The notes under the pieces: generated by a model
The model's database searches: none
Told to the model about the DNA's origin: nothing
Seen by the model: the letters and a program-made list of their open reading frames with translations, nothing else
Made by a program: the position numbers and the translations under genes
Shown here: positions 53,378 to 61,385 of the stretch, one piece after another
Numbering within the stretch: the stretch's first letter is position 1
Layout: every line of letters begins with the position of its first letter
From: [Actinomadura] parvosata subsp. kistnae
Lineage (GTDB): Bacteria; Actinomycetota; Actinomycetes; Streptosporangiales; Streptosporangiaceae
NCBI RefSeq assembly: GCF_900323885.1
Contig: NZ_OOHJ01000031.1
Coordinates: forward strand, 62,001-126,000
Length of the DNA stretch: 64,000 nucleotides
Reading direction: 5' to 3'

Positions 53378-54381
53378 GACGCCTCCTCTCCGCTGCGGAC
53401 CCGTGGGTCGATCACGGTGTAGAACAGGTCGGCCACGATGTTGGCGAGGATGGTCGCGACCGTGATCAGCAGGAACGCCCCGCTCATCAGCGCGTAGTCA
53501 CGATCCTGGACGCTGCCGATCAGCAGCCAGCCGAGCCCCGGATAGTTGAAGATCTTCTCGATGAAGACCGCGCCGCCGAGCAGCAGGCCCAGCGACAGGG
53601 CCAGCAGCGTGAACAGCGGCAGGATCGCGTTGCGCGTGATGTAGCGGAAGACGATCGAGCGCTTCATGCCGCGCAGCTCCGAGGCCAGGATGAAGTCGTC
53701 GCCGAGCACGGTCACCACGCTCGACTTCATCGCCAGGATCCAGCCGCCGTACGCCGACAGCGCGTACGTCACGACCGGCAGCACGGCGTGCTCGGCCATC
53801 GAGCCGATGTAGCCGGCGTTGAAGCCCGGCTCGTACAGGATGTCCACCGTTCCCTCGGCGGGCAGGATCGGGATCAGCGTCGCGAAGATCACCACGAGCA
53901 GCATCGCGAGCACGTACTGCGGGATGCCGTGCAGCAGCGAGCCGGAGATCGCCAGCGCGTCGCCCAGCTTGCCGGTGCGCTTGATGGCCGCGAACACGCC
54001 GAGGATGATCCCGACGAGGAAGCTCAGCAGCGTGCCCAGCAGCACCGGTAGAACGGTCCACTTGGCCGCCTCGGTCAGCACGTCCAGCACCGGCGTGCCC
54101 GGCCTGCTGACGGAGACGCCGAGGTCGAGCCGGAACAGGCCGCCGAGGTACTCGGTGTACTGCTGCCAGAGCGTGCCGTCGGGCTGGAAGCCGTACAGCA
54201 CCTTCACGGCCTGGCTGGCTGCCTGCGGGGCCATGCCGCCTTCGATGAGCTTCTCGTACCGGGCGGCCATGGGGTCGCCCGGGATGTTGTTGACGATGAA
54301 GAAGGTGATCGTCGCCACTACGAGGATCATGACGACACCGCGGGCCAGGTGGCCCGCGAGTCGCCGTGCGATGAGCGTCAT
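53374..54381 (-). CDS. Oligopeptide-type ABC importer permease (OppB/DppB-like)
   Basis: A 335-residue membrane protein opening with a helix (GVVMILVVATITFFIVNNIP) and showing the DppB phrase IPGDPMAARYEKLIEG, the EAA loop ASELRGMKRSIVFRYITRNA and the late motif IEKIFNYPGLGWLLI. It begins three bases after the binding-protein stop. Confidence 0.93.
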   Translation of the reverse strand: MTLIARRLAGHLARGVVMILVVATITFFIVNNIPGDPMAARYEKLIEGGMAPQAASQAVKVLYGFQPDGTLWQQYTEYLGGLFRLDLGVSVSRPGTPVLDVLTEAAKWTVLPVLLGTLLSFLVGIILGVFAAIKRTGKLGDALAISGSLLHGIPQYVLAMLLVVIFATLIPILPAEGTVDILYEPGFNAGYIGSMAEHAVLPVVTYALSAYGGWILAMKSSVVTVLGDDFILASELRGMKRSIVFRYITRNAILPLFTLLALSLGLLLGGAVFIEKIFNYPGLGWLLIGSVQDRDYALMSGAFLLITVATILANIVADLFYTVIDPRVRSGEEAS

Positions 54382-54384
54382 AGG

Positions 54385-56217
54385 CTACTGCTTCGCCTTG
54401 ATCAGACCTTGCTGGATCCACACGCCCGCCATCAGGACGTTGCCGCCGCCGCGCAGCAGCTCGTCGTCCTTCGGCCAGCCCGTGAAGCGGTTGTTGTTGA
54501 CGAACTGGGTGTTGACGTAGTCCCAGAGCTGGATGACCGGCAGGTCCTGGTTGGCGGCCTTGGCGAGCTGGGCCATGATCGGCTTGGCCTCCGCGTCGCC
54601 GACCGAGTTGAGCTTGGCGGTCAGCTCACCGGGGTTGATCTTCGCGCCGTCGACCTCGATCTCCTCGGGGCCGCCCATCCAGTTGCCGTTCTTGCCGGGC
54701 GCCGCGTGGGTCACCTTGTTGCCGATGTTCGTCCAGCCGTTGGAGGCGCCGTAGAGGCGCTGGTAGATGTCGTACGGCGCCGGGCCGAGCGCCATCAGCC
54801 AGAAGCCGACGTCGTACTTGCCGGCGTTCAGCTCCGACAGGTAGAGCGGGTAGTCGGCGGTCGTGACGACCTCCGCGTCCACGCCCGCCTTGGTGAGCTG
54901 GGTCTTGATGTTCTCCTGCGCCGACAGCCAGTCGGAGAAGCCGGCCGGCGCGTGCATGGACACCTTCCAGGCCGAGCCGTCGGCCAGCGTCCACTTGCCG
55001 TCCTTCTTGGTCAGGCCGGCCTGCTCGAACTCCTTCTCGGCCTTGGCCACGTCCGGCTTGTACGGCTCGAGCTGCGGCAGCGTCTCCGGGATCCACGCCT
55101 GCGCGGCCTTCTGGTGGATGCCGCTGGTCGTGACGGCCGGCGTGCCACCCTCGGGCGAGGCGACCTTCGTGACCTCGTCGCGGTTGATGAGGTAGGCCAG
55201 GCCGCGGCGCACGTGCACGTTGTCGTACGGCTTCTTGGACTGGTTGAAGGCCATGCTCACGGCGACCGGCGAGTAGCCCTTGATGATCTCGTTGCCCGGG
55301 GCCTGCTTGATCCGGTTCATCACGTCGGTCGGGGTGGCGGTGAAGCCCGCCTGGTCGAGCTTGCCCTGCGTGAGGTAGTTCCAGATCTGCTCGTTGCCGG
55401 TGTAGTTGAGGAACTTCACCTGCGCGGGCGCGACGTTCGCGGCGTTGTAGAAGTTCGGGTTCTTGACCAGCAGCGCCTCGGACGGGTTGACCCGCTCCAG
55501 CACGAACGGGCCGGCGGAGACGTCCTTCGGCGGCGCGAAGGCGATGACCTTCTCACCGAGGGCGGTGATCTCCTCGCGCGCCTTCTCGGCGTCCGCGCCG
55601 TCTCCCCTGGCGGCCTTCAGCTTGTCCCAGAAGTCGGCCGGCAGCACGCTGCTCCACACGTGCGCGGGCAGGACGTTGGTGTCGAGCACGCCACGGGCGA
55701 ACTTCGGGCTCGGGTTGGCCATGTCCTGGGTGATCTTCAGGGTCTGCGGGTCGACGACCGTCACGTCGGCCGCCGCGCCCGCCGCGCCCGGCGTGATCGA
55801 GAAGGCGGTGCTGCCCTGCGTGTAGGCGATGCCGATGGACATCTTGACGTCCTCGGCGGTGACCGGCTTGCCGTCGGACCACTTGGCGTTCGGCTGCAGC
55901 TTCAGCGTGATGGAGGAGTTGTCGGGCGCGATCTCCCAGCTCGCCGCGATGCCGGGCAGGGCCTGGTTCGGGTCGGTCAGGTGGTTCTTGACCCAGCCGA
56001 TCCGCATCGCGTTGAAGCCCACGAAGGCGTTGCCCTTGGGGTTGTACGGGTTGGCCGGCGCCGTCGCCTCAAGACCCGTGCGGGTCACGTCGATCGTGGT
56101 GAAGAGCCCGCCGCCACCACCGCCCGAGCCGCCGGACTTGTTGGTGGTGCCACCACTGCACGCCGCAGTCGCGGTGGCAAGGCCCAGCAACGCCACTACC
56201 GCTGCCAGTCGCTTCAT
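54385..56217 (-). CDS. Solute-binding lipoprotein, family 5 (oligopeptide/dipeptide type)
   Basis: The 610-residue lipoprotein has signal MKRLAAVVALLGLATATAAC with the lipidated Cys in TAAC. SBP_bac_5 features include LKLQPNAKWSDGKPVTAEDV, HVRRGLAYLINRDEV and DVGFWLMALGPAPYDIYQRL. It would capture the solute outside the membrane for the BCDF subunits encoded next. Locus context (murQ, namZ, AmiE-like) points to muropeptides or MurNAc-peptides, but dipeptides are possible. A -10-like TACATT lies about 90 bp upstream next to a shared operator motif. Confidence 0.92.
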   Translation of the reverse strand: MKRLAAVVALLGLATATAACSGGTTNKSGGSGGGGGGLFTTIDVTRTGLEATAPANPYNPKGNAFVGFNAMRIGWVKNHLTDPNQALPGIAASWEIAPDNSSITLKLQPNAKWSDGKPVTAEDVKMSIGIAYTQGSTAFSITPGAAGAAADVTVVDPQTLKITQDMANPSPKFARGVLDTNVLPAHVWSSVLPADFWDKLKAARGDGADAEKAREEITALGEKVIAFAPPKDVSAGPFVLERVNPSEALLVKNPNFYNAANVAPAQVKFLNYTGNEQIWNYLTQGKLDQAGFTATPTDVMNRIKQAPGNEIIKGYSPVAVSMAFNQSKKPYDNVHVRRGLAYLINRDEVTKVASPEGGTPAVTTSGIHQKAAQAWIPETLPQLEPYKPDVAKAEKEFEQAGLTKKDGKWTLADGSAWKVSMHAPAGFSDWLSAQENIKTQLTKAGVDAEVVTTADYPLYLSELNAGKYDVGFWLMALGPAPYDIYQRLYGASNGWTNIGNKVTHAAPGKNGNWMGGPEEIEVDGAKINPGELTAKLNSVGDAEAKPIMAQLAKAANQDLPVIQLWDYVNTQFVNNNRFTGWPKDDELLRGGGNVLMAGVWIQQGLIKAKQ

Positions 56218-56259
56218 TTGCCGCTCCGGGGGATGTCTCTAGGGATTGACCGGACATTA

Positions 56260-56275
56260 CGATCGGGCCCGATCG
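56260..56275. promoter_or_regulatory. 16-bp perfect palindrome in the importer 5' leader
   Basis: CGATCGGGCCCGATCG is fully self-complementary and lies about 45 bp upstream of the binding-protein ATG. It may be a second operator or an RNA hairpin in the leader. Confidence 0.5.
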
Positions 56276-56307
56276 GCGTCAATAATCTCCAGAGGTTGTG
56301 AGGCTAA

Positions 56308-56322
56308 TGTAACTTTCCTTCA
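56308..56322. promoter_or_regulatory. Candidate operator of the ABC-importer operon
   Basis: TGTAACTTTCCTTCA matches the murQ/namZ motif at 12 of 15 positions. On the minus strand it sits on the upstream side of the -10-like TACATT. The region 56218-56362 has no gene. Confidence 0.5.
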
Positions 56323-56362
56323 TGAGTGTATGGACTGGTGCTTATCTCCATCAAGTGCCTGT

Positions 56363-57331
56363 TCAGGCCATGACCAGGACCGCGGCCCCGTTCACCCGAT
56401 CGGCCGCCAGGTCGCCCAGCGCCCGGTCCGCCTCCTCGAACGCGTACGGCACCGCCATCACGTGCGGCGGATGCGCCAGCGCCAGCTCCAGGTACGCCCG
56501 CCCGTCGGCCCTGGTGTTGGCGGTCACGCTGCGCAGCGTGCGCTCCTGGAACAGGTGCCGCTCGTAGTTCAGCACCGGCACGTCCGTCAGGTGGATCCCC
56601 GCGACCGCCAGCGTCCCGCCGCGGTCGAGTGCCTCCAGCGCCGGCGGCACCAGCTCGCCCACCGGCGCGAACAGGATCGCCGCGTCCAGCGGCTCCGGCG
56701 GGGGACCGCCGGTGGCCGAGGCGGCGCCCAGCTCCAGCGCCAGCTCCCGCGACGCGGCCGACCTGCTCACCGCGTGCACCACCGCGCCCTGCGCGATCGC
56801 CGCCTGCGCCGTCAGGTGCGCCGACGCCCCGAACCCGTAGATGCCCAGGCGCCCGCCCGGCGGCAGGTCGCACCGGGCCAGCGCCCGGTAGCCGATGATC
56901 CCGGCGCACAGCAGCGGCGCCAGCTCCACCGCCGGGCGGTCGCCGGGCAGCGGATAGACGTAGTCCGCGGGCGCGGCGACGTACTCGGCGTAGCCGCCGT
57001 CCGCGTCCCACCCCGTGTAGGTCGAGCGCGGGCACAGGTTCTCCATACCCCGCCGGCAGTAGCGGCACGTGCCGCAGGTGGAGCGCAGCCACGCCACCCC
57101 CACCCGCTCGCCCGTGCCCTCCACCCGGCCCACCACCTGGTGGCCGGGCGAGGTGCGCGGGCGGCGCGGCGCCAGATCGCCCTCCGCCAGATGCAGGTCC
57201 GTCCGGCACACGCCGCACGCCTCCACCCGCACCAGCACCTCGCCGGGCCCCGGCGCCGGCACCTCCCGCTCGACCAGCTCCAGAGGCCCCGACGCCATCG
57301 GGCCCGGCCGCCCGACCACCCAGGCGCGCAC
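56363..57331 (-). CDS. Zinc-dependent alcohol dehydrogenase (MDR family)
   Basis: 322 residues from GTG 57331. The catalytic zinc site is in VEACGVCRTDLHL and the SPGHQVVGRVEG His-Glu. The structural zinc cysteines are in STCGTCRYCRRGMENLC. The nucleotide-binding loop GIYGFGASAHLTAQ is the GxGxxxH/G form. It resembles actinobacterial AdhA-like enzymes oxidising alcohols with NAD(P). It begins one base after the M20 hydrolase stop, so the two form an operon. Confidence 0.9.
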   Translation of the reverse strand: MRAWVVGRPGPMASGPLELVEREVPAPGPGEVLVRVEACGVCRTDLHLAEGDLAPRRPRTSPGHQVVGRVEGTGERVGVAWLRSTCGTCRYCRRGMENLCPRSTYTGWDADGGYAEYVAAPADYVYPLPGDRPAVELAPLLCAGIIGYRALARCDLPPGGRLGIYGFGASAHLTAQAAIAQGAVVHAVSRSAASRELALELGAASATGGPPPEPLDAAILFAPVGELVPPALEALDRGGTLAVAGIHLTDVPVLNYERHLFQERTLRSVTANTRADGRAYLELALAHPPHVMAVPYAFEEADRALGDLAADRVNGAAVLVMA

Positions 57332-57332
57332 G

Positions 57333-58523
57333 TCAGGCCGACAGCCGCGCGTACGCGAGCTGCGCGTAGAGCGCCGCCCCGTCGGGCAGCACCGCGTCGT
57401 CGAACACCGCCTCGGGGGAGTGGTTGTACGGCGCCGTCGCCGGATCCCGGTCCGGCGGGCACGCCCCCAGGAACACGAACGCGCCCGGCACGTTCTCCAG
57501 CACGTACGAGAAGTCCTCCGACCCCATCACCGGCTGCGGCGAGACGAAGTAGCGCCCCGGCCCGAACAGCTCGTCGGCCGTCCGCCCCACGAACCCCGCC
57601 TCGCCCCCGTCGTTCACCGTCACCGGGTAGCCGTCGTTGAACGACGCCTCCACCTCCAGCCCGTGCGCCGCCGCGATCCCCCGCACGACCTCCACCAGCC
57701 GCCGCTTGACCAGCACCCGGTTGTCCCTGCTGAACGTGCGCACCGTCGCCTCGAACCGGGCGTCGTCCGGGATCACGTTGTCGGCCGAGCCGCCGTGGAA
57801 GCTGCCCACCGTCACCACGACCGGGTCGAACACGTCGAACGTCCTGGTCACCATCGTCTGCAGCGCCGTCACCATCTCGCAGCCCGCCTGGATCGGGTCG
57901 AGGGAGCGGTGCGGGCTCGACCCGTGCCCGCCGCGCCCCTTCACCGTCACGCAGAACGTGTCGGCCGCCGCCATGATCGGCCCCGGCCGCGACGCGAACA
58001 GCCCCGGCGGCAGCATCGCCGACACCACGTGCATGCCGTACGCCGCCACCGGCCGCGCGCCCGCCGCGTCCAGCACGCCCTCCTCGATCATGTACCGGGC
58101 GCCGTGATGCCCCTCCTCGCCCGGCTGGAACATGAAGATCACATCGCCGGCCAGCTCCTCGCGCCGCCCGCTCAGCAGGTGCGCCGCCCCCGCCAGCATC
58201 GCCGTGTGCAGGTCGTGGCCGCAGGCGTGCATCTGGCCGGGCAACTGGGAGACGTAGGGCAGATCGTTCTTCTCGGTCACGGGCAGCGCGTCCATGTCGC
58301 CGCGCAGCAGCACCGCGGGGCCCGGCCGCCCGCCCCGCAGCACCGCGGTGACCGAGCTCAGCTTCGTGCCCGTCCTGATCTCCAGCGGCAGCCCCTCCAG
58401 CGCCGCCAGCACCTTCTCCTGGGTGCGCGGCAGGTGGAGCCCCAGCTCCGGGGTCGTGTGCAGCGAGTGCCTGAGCCGGACCAGCTCGTCCCGCAGGTCC
58501 TGGGCGGATTCAGAGAACGACAT
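57333..58523 (-). CDS. M20-family metal-dependent amidohydrolase
   Basis: 396 residues from ATG 58523. Metal ligands are visible in LLRGDMDALPVTEKN (Asp), MHACGHDLHTAMLAGAAHLL (His cluster), FMFQPGEEGHHGARYM (Glu pair) and the late VMGSEDFSY. The dimerisation domain contains GRGGHGSSPHRSLDPI. Such enzymes remove acyl groups from N-acyl amino acids or cleave dipeptides. An upstream in-frame ATG at 58532 lies in an inverted repeat. It is the first gene of a pair with the alcohol dehydrogenase. Confidence 0.9.
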   Translation of the reverse strand: MSFSESAQDLRDELVRLRHSLHTTPELGLHLPRTQEKVLAALEGLPLEIRTGTKLSSVTAVLRGGRPGPAVLLRGDMDALPVTEKNDLPYVSQLPGQMHACGHDLHTAMLAGAAHLLSGRREELAGDVIFMFQPGEEGHHGARYMIEEGVLDAAGARPVAAYGMHVVSAMLPPGLFASRPGPIMAAADTFCVTVKGRGGHGSSPHRSLDPIQAGCEMVTALQTMVTRTFDVFDPVVVTVGSFHGGSADNVIPDDARFEATVRTFSRDNRVLVKRRLVEVVRGIAAAHGLEVEASFNDGYPVTVNDGGEAGFVGRTADELFGPGRYFVSPQPVMGSEDFSYVLENVPGAFVFLGACPPDRDPATAPYNHSPEAVFDDAVLPDGAALYAQLAYARLSA

Positions 58524-58572
58524 GAAGAACATTGTTCATGTGCCGGGCGGGAAGTCGATAAGGCGCGCTCGG

Positions 58573-58578
58573 TACGAT
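58573..58578 (+). promoter_or_regulatory. -10 element of the HAD-IIA gene (leaderless)
   Basis: TACGAT ends seven bases before GTG 58586, which therefore is the preferred start over ATG 58577. No clear -35 is seen. Confidence 0.45.
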
Positions 58579-58585
58579 GGGCCAC

Positions 58586-59365
58586 GTGACTCAGCGTAAG
58601 CGGATCGACTCCTGGTTGTCCGACATGGACGGCGTCCTCGTCCACGAGGGACGACCGGTCCCAGGTGCGGACGAATTCATCAAGCGGCTCAGCGAATCCG
58701 GCAAGAAGTTCCGGGTGCTGACCAACAACTCGATCTACACCCAGCGCGATCTGTCGGTACGCCTGGCGGGCGCGGGCCTCGACGTGCCCGCCGAGTCCAT
58801 CTGGACCTCCGCCCTGGCCACCGCCCAGTTCCTCGACGACCAGCGCTCCGGCGGCTCGGCGTACGTGATCGGCGAGGCCGGGCTCACCACGGCGCTGCAC
58901 GAGGTCGGCTACGTGCTGACCGACCTCGACCCCGACTACGTGGTGCTCGGCGAGACCCGCACCTACAGCTTCACCCAGATCACCCGCGCCATCCGGCTCA
59001 TCGAGGGCGGCGCCCGCTTCATCGCCACCAACCCCGACCCGATCGGCCCCTCCACCGAGGGCTCCCTGCCCGCGTGCGGCGCCGTCGCGGCCATGATCAC
59101 CAAGGCGACGGGCGTGGAGCCGTACTTCGTCGGCAAGCCCAACCCGCGCATGATGCGCAGCGCGCTCAACGAGATCGAGGCCCACAGCGAGACCACGGCC
59201 ATGATCGGCGACCGGATGGACACCGACATCGTCTCGGGCATGGAGGCCGGGCTGTTCACGATCCTCGTGCTCACGGGGGTCACCCAGCGCCACGAGATCG
59301 ACCGGTTCCCCTACCGGCCCTCGCTCGTCGTGGACTCGGTGGCGGACCTGATCGACCTCATCTGA
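58586..59365 (+). CDS. HAD-IIA (NagD-like) phosphatase
   Basis: The 259-residue HAD phosphatase has the nucleophile motif SWLSDMDGVLVHEG (DxDG), motif II as RVLTNNSIYTQRD, and motif IV with acidic pair MIGDRMDTDIVSGMEAG, plus the substrate segment YFVGKPNPRMM. Cap type IIA indicates relatives of NagD and 4-nitrophenylphosphatase that act on sugar or nucleotide phosphates. GTG 58586 gives VTQRKRIDSWLSD, the usual short N-terminus. Confidence 0.9.
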   Translation: MTQRKRIDSWLSDMDGVLVHEGRPVPGADEFIKRLSESGKKFRVLTNNSIYTQRDLSVRLAGAGLDVPAESIWTSALATAQFLDDQRSGGSAYVIGEAGLTTALHEVGYVLTDLDPDYVVLGETRTYSFTQITRAIRLIEGGARFIATNPDPIGPSTEGSLPACGAVAAMITKATGVEPYFVGKPNPRMMRSALNEIEAHSETTAMIGDRMDTDIVSGMEAGLFTILVLTGVTQRHEIDRFPYRPSLVVDSVADLIDLI

Positions 59366-59415
59366 CCGCCCATACCTGACGCTCGCTGACAGGTACGCAT
59401 GACAGGCTCGGCCCC

Positions 59416-60039
59416 ATGACCCGCGTCTACCTGGAGACAGGCCCGAAAAAGGTGTTCGCCTGCGCCCTCGACTGGCCCGGCTGGTGCCGCGTCGACAAGG
59501 GCGAGGAGGCGGCGCTCGACCGGCTCATGGACTACGCGCCCCGCTACCGCGTCATCGCGGAGCGGGCCGGCCTGGCGTTCGAGCCCGGCGACCCCCGGGT
59601 GGTGGGGCAGGTGCGGGGCACCTCGATGACCGACTTCGGCGTCCCCTACGAGGTGCCGGACCTCGACCTGGAGCCGTTGCCCGCCGCCGAAGCCGAGCGG
59701 TCGGTGGCGCTGGTGCGGGCCGCCTGGGAGCTGTTCGACGAGGTCGCCGCCGTCTCGCCCGAGGAGCTGAGCAAGGGCCCGCGCGGCGGCGGCCGCGACC
59801 GGACGAAGATCGTCGACCACGTGGAGAGCGCCGAGCGCGCCTTCGCCAGGAAGGTCGGCGTGCGGCACAAGCCGTACAAGTCGGTCGCGGACCGGGACGC
59901 GATGCGGGCGGAGCTGGCGCAGGTCCTGTCGCGCCCGTGGCAGCCGCCGGCGGCGACCGGCTGGCCGCCCCGCTACGCGCTGCGCCGCATCGCCTGGCAC
60001 GTCATCGACCACCTGTGGGAGATCGAGGACCGCCGGTGA
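59416..60039 (+). CDS. Conserved hypothetical protein, possibly HicB-like plus DinB-like
   Basis: 207 residues. The N-terminal part (VYLETGPKKVFACALDWPGW) has the look of a HicB/antitoxin-like strand-rich fold. The C-terminal half is helical and ends RRIAWHVIDHLWEIEDRR, with a His-rich helix like DinB-superfamily metal-binding proteins. I recall this arrangement in actinomycetes as uncharacterised. Two stem-loops follow. The function is unknown. Confidence 0.7.
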   Translation: MTRVYLETGPKKVFACALDWPGWCRVDKGEEAALDRLMDYAPRYRVIAERAGLAFEPGDPRVVGQVRGTSMTDFGVPYEVPDLDLEPLPAAEAERSVALVRAAWELFDEVAAVSPEELSKGPRGGGRDRTKIVDHVESAERAFARKVGVRHKPYKSVADRDAMRAELAQVLSRPWQPPAATGWPPRYALRRIAWHVIDHLWEIEDRR

Positions 60040-60042
60040 CGA

Positions 60043-60064
60043 CGGGTGGAGATACCTCCACCCG
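60043..60064 (+). terminator. Stem-loop after the hypothetical gene
   Basis: CGGGTGGAG-ATAC-CTCCACCCG is a perfect nine-pair hairpin three bases past the stop. Its left arm and loop repeat a 13-mer found at 10573. Confidence 0.55.
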
Positions 60065-60082
60065 CTTGTAACCTCTGCCGCC

Positions 60083-60110
60083 GGCCGGGTGGAAAGAACC
60101 ACACCCGGCC
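60083..60110 (+). terminator. Second stem-loop in the same intergenic region
   Basis: GGCCGGGTG and CACCCGGCC pair perfectly around a 10-base loop. Together with the previous hairpin it probably insulates the next gene. Confidence 0.5.
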
Positions 60111-60191
60111 CTCCTCCCGCACGCCTCGCCTCACGACGGCCTGCGATCATGGGTTGACGGGAGGTCGTACGGCGGGAAAAGGCAGGAGTGC

Positions 60192-60533
60192 GTGGACATA
60201 CGGGCGGAGATCCTCGATCTGAAACTGCGCGTCGAGGATCTCGAGACCGCCGCTGAGCGGGTCAAGGAGTCACAGGAGCAGGAGGCGCTCCTGCGCGAGG
60301 TCATCGACCGGACCAAGAGGGCGCAGGCCGAGATGAGCGCGCTCAGAGCCGACCTCGCCGAGGTCAGGAAGCTGCTCGGCGGCGGCGGGCCGGGCGCGGA
60401 GGGCGACGTGCGCACCGAGATCGCCGTCGAGTTCGAGGTCATCCGGTCGAAGGTCGAGCACGAGTTCAACTTCCTGCGCTCCGAGGTCATGGACCTGGCG
60501 ATCAAGGTCGACCGGCTGACCCCCGACGAGTGA
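60192..60533 (+). CDS. Small coiled-coil protein of unknown function
   Basis: 113 residues from GTG 60192 with an AGGAG site. Most of it is heptad-patterned and charged (EILDLKLRVEDLETAAERV, ALLREVIDRTKRAQAEMSAL), with a Gly-rich break near 65-75 and a second helix (FEVIRSKVEHEFNFLRSEVM). It is predicted soluble and oligomeric. Codon use is typical of the neighbours. Confidence 0.7.
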   Translation: MDIRAEILDLKLRVEDLETAAERVKESQEQEALLREVIDRTKRAQAEMSALRADLAEVRKLLGGGGPGAEGDVRTEIAVEFEVIRSKVEHEFNFLRSEVMDLAIKVDRLTPDE

Positions 60534-60540
60534 CGGACTC

Positions 60541-60628
60541 TCAGAGGGAGAGCGCGGGGTCCATCGTCTCGGCCGGGCAGACGCTCAGAGCGAGAGTGCG
60601 GGCTCCATCATCTCGGCCGGGCAGAGTT
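60541..60628. repeat. 44-bp imperfect tandem duplication of a gene's 3' end
   Basis: Copies 60541-60584 and 60585-60628 share most bases, including CTCGGCCGGGCAGA. Each encodes, on the minus strand, a tail of the form CPAE(M/T)M(E/D)PALSL followed by a stop. Only the second is the real end of the flavin reductase gene. Confidence 0.8.
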
Positions 60629-61118
60629 GCCTGATCACGTTGCGCACCTGCGTGCGCAGGCCGGGAGCGGCCAGCCGGCCCGCCTCGTCGAAGTGCGGCC
60701 ACGTCGGCGAGATCACCAGCTCGGCCCCCATCACGACCGCGCCGGCGCCCAGGAGCTGCTTGTACAGCTCCGCCTGCGCCCACATGGCCCCGCAGGCCCG
60801 CGCGCTCGCGCTCATCACCGCCACGTGCTTGCCCGACAGGCCCTCGCGCGCCGCCATCCAGTCCAGCGCGTGCGTCAGCTCCACCGGCAGCAGGCTGTGC
60901 TCGGGCGCGGTCAGCAGGACGGCGTCACCGCCCGCGACCAGCGTGACGAGGTCCCTCGCCGCGGCCGGCACGGGCCCCGGTCGGTAGGCCGGGATCTCGC
61001 CCAGTCCGCGCCACACCTCGAAGCCGACGCCAGGCGGCAGCTCGCCGCCCGCCGCGTCCAGCAATCTGGTGATGAATGACCCCGCGTGGAGGCTGGCGGC
61101 GATCCCGATGATTTTCAC
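60585..61118 (-). CDS. NAD(P)H-dependent FMN reductase-like flavoprotein
   Basis: 177 residues from GTG 61118 with a GGGGAG site. The flavodoxin-like fold shows KIIGIAASLHAGSFITRLLD (phosphate loop), AVLLTAPEHSLLPVELTHAL (active loop) and GKHVAVMSASARACGAMWAQ. The family reduces FMN or quinones with NAD(P)H; the usual GSLR phosphate-binding sequence is altered here to ASLH, so flavin binding may differ. The coding end is followed by a diverged copy of its last 14 codons. Confidence 0.78.
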   Translation of the reverse strand: MKIIGIAASLHAGSFITRLLDAAGGELPPGVGFEVWRGLGEIPAYRPGPVPAAARDLVTLVAGGDAVLLTAPEHSLLPVELTHALDWMAAREGLSGKHVAVMSASARACGAMWAQAELYKQLLGAGAVVMGAELVISPTWPHFDEAGRLAAPGLRTQVRNVIRQLCPAEMMEPALSL

Positions 61119-61385
61119 CCTCTGCTCCCCAGGGGTTCCGGTGTTACCGAGAACCTGCCCGATGTGCCGGATGTCCAAGACCATCTGCTGGTCAAGAGGG
61201 GCACAGACATTCCCGTCCGTACGGGATGCCGGGCACGCCGAAGGGGGCACCGGCGCTTGGGGGCTTGCTGCGGCGCCGGGTGCCGGGACGTGCGGAGGGA
61301 TGGTGCGGAGGGGTGGTGCGGCCCTGCTGGCGGGCCATCCTTTCGCGGGCGGGCCTTGCTGGCGGGGCCTCCTTTCGCGGCGGCC
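61119..61385. other. Intergenic stretch with degenerate direct repeats
   Basis: No gene is supported. Near 61290-61315 GCGGAGGG(A/G)TGGTGCGG occurs twice in tandem. Near 61325-61395 a (T/A)CTGGCGGG...CCTTTCGCGG block recurs two to three times and runs into the 3' end of the desaturase gene. Confidence 0.55.
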
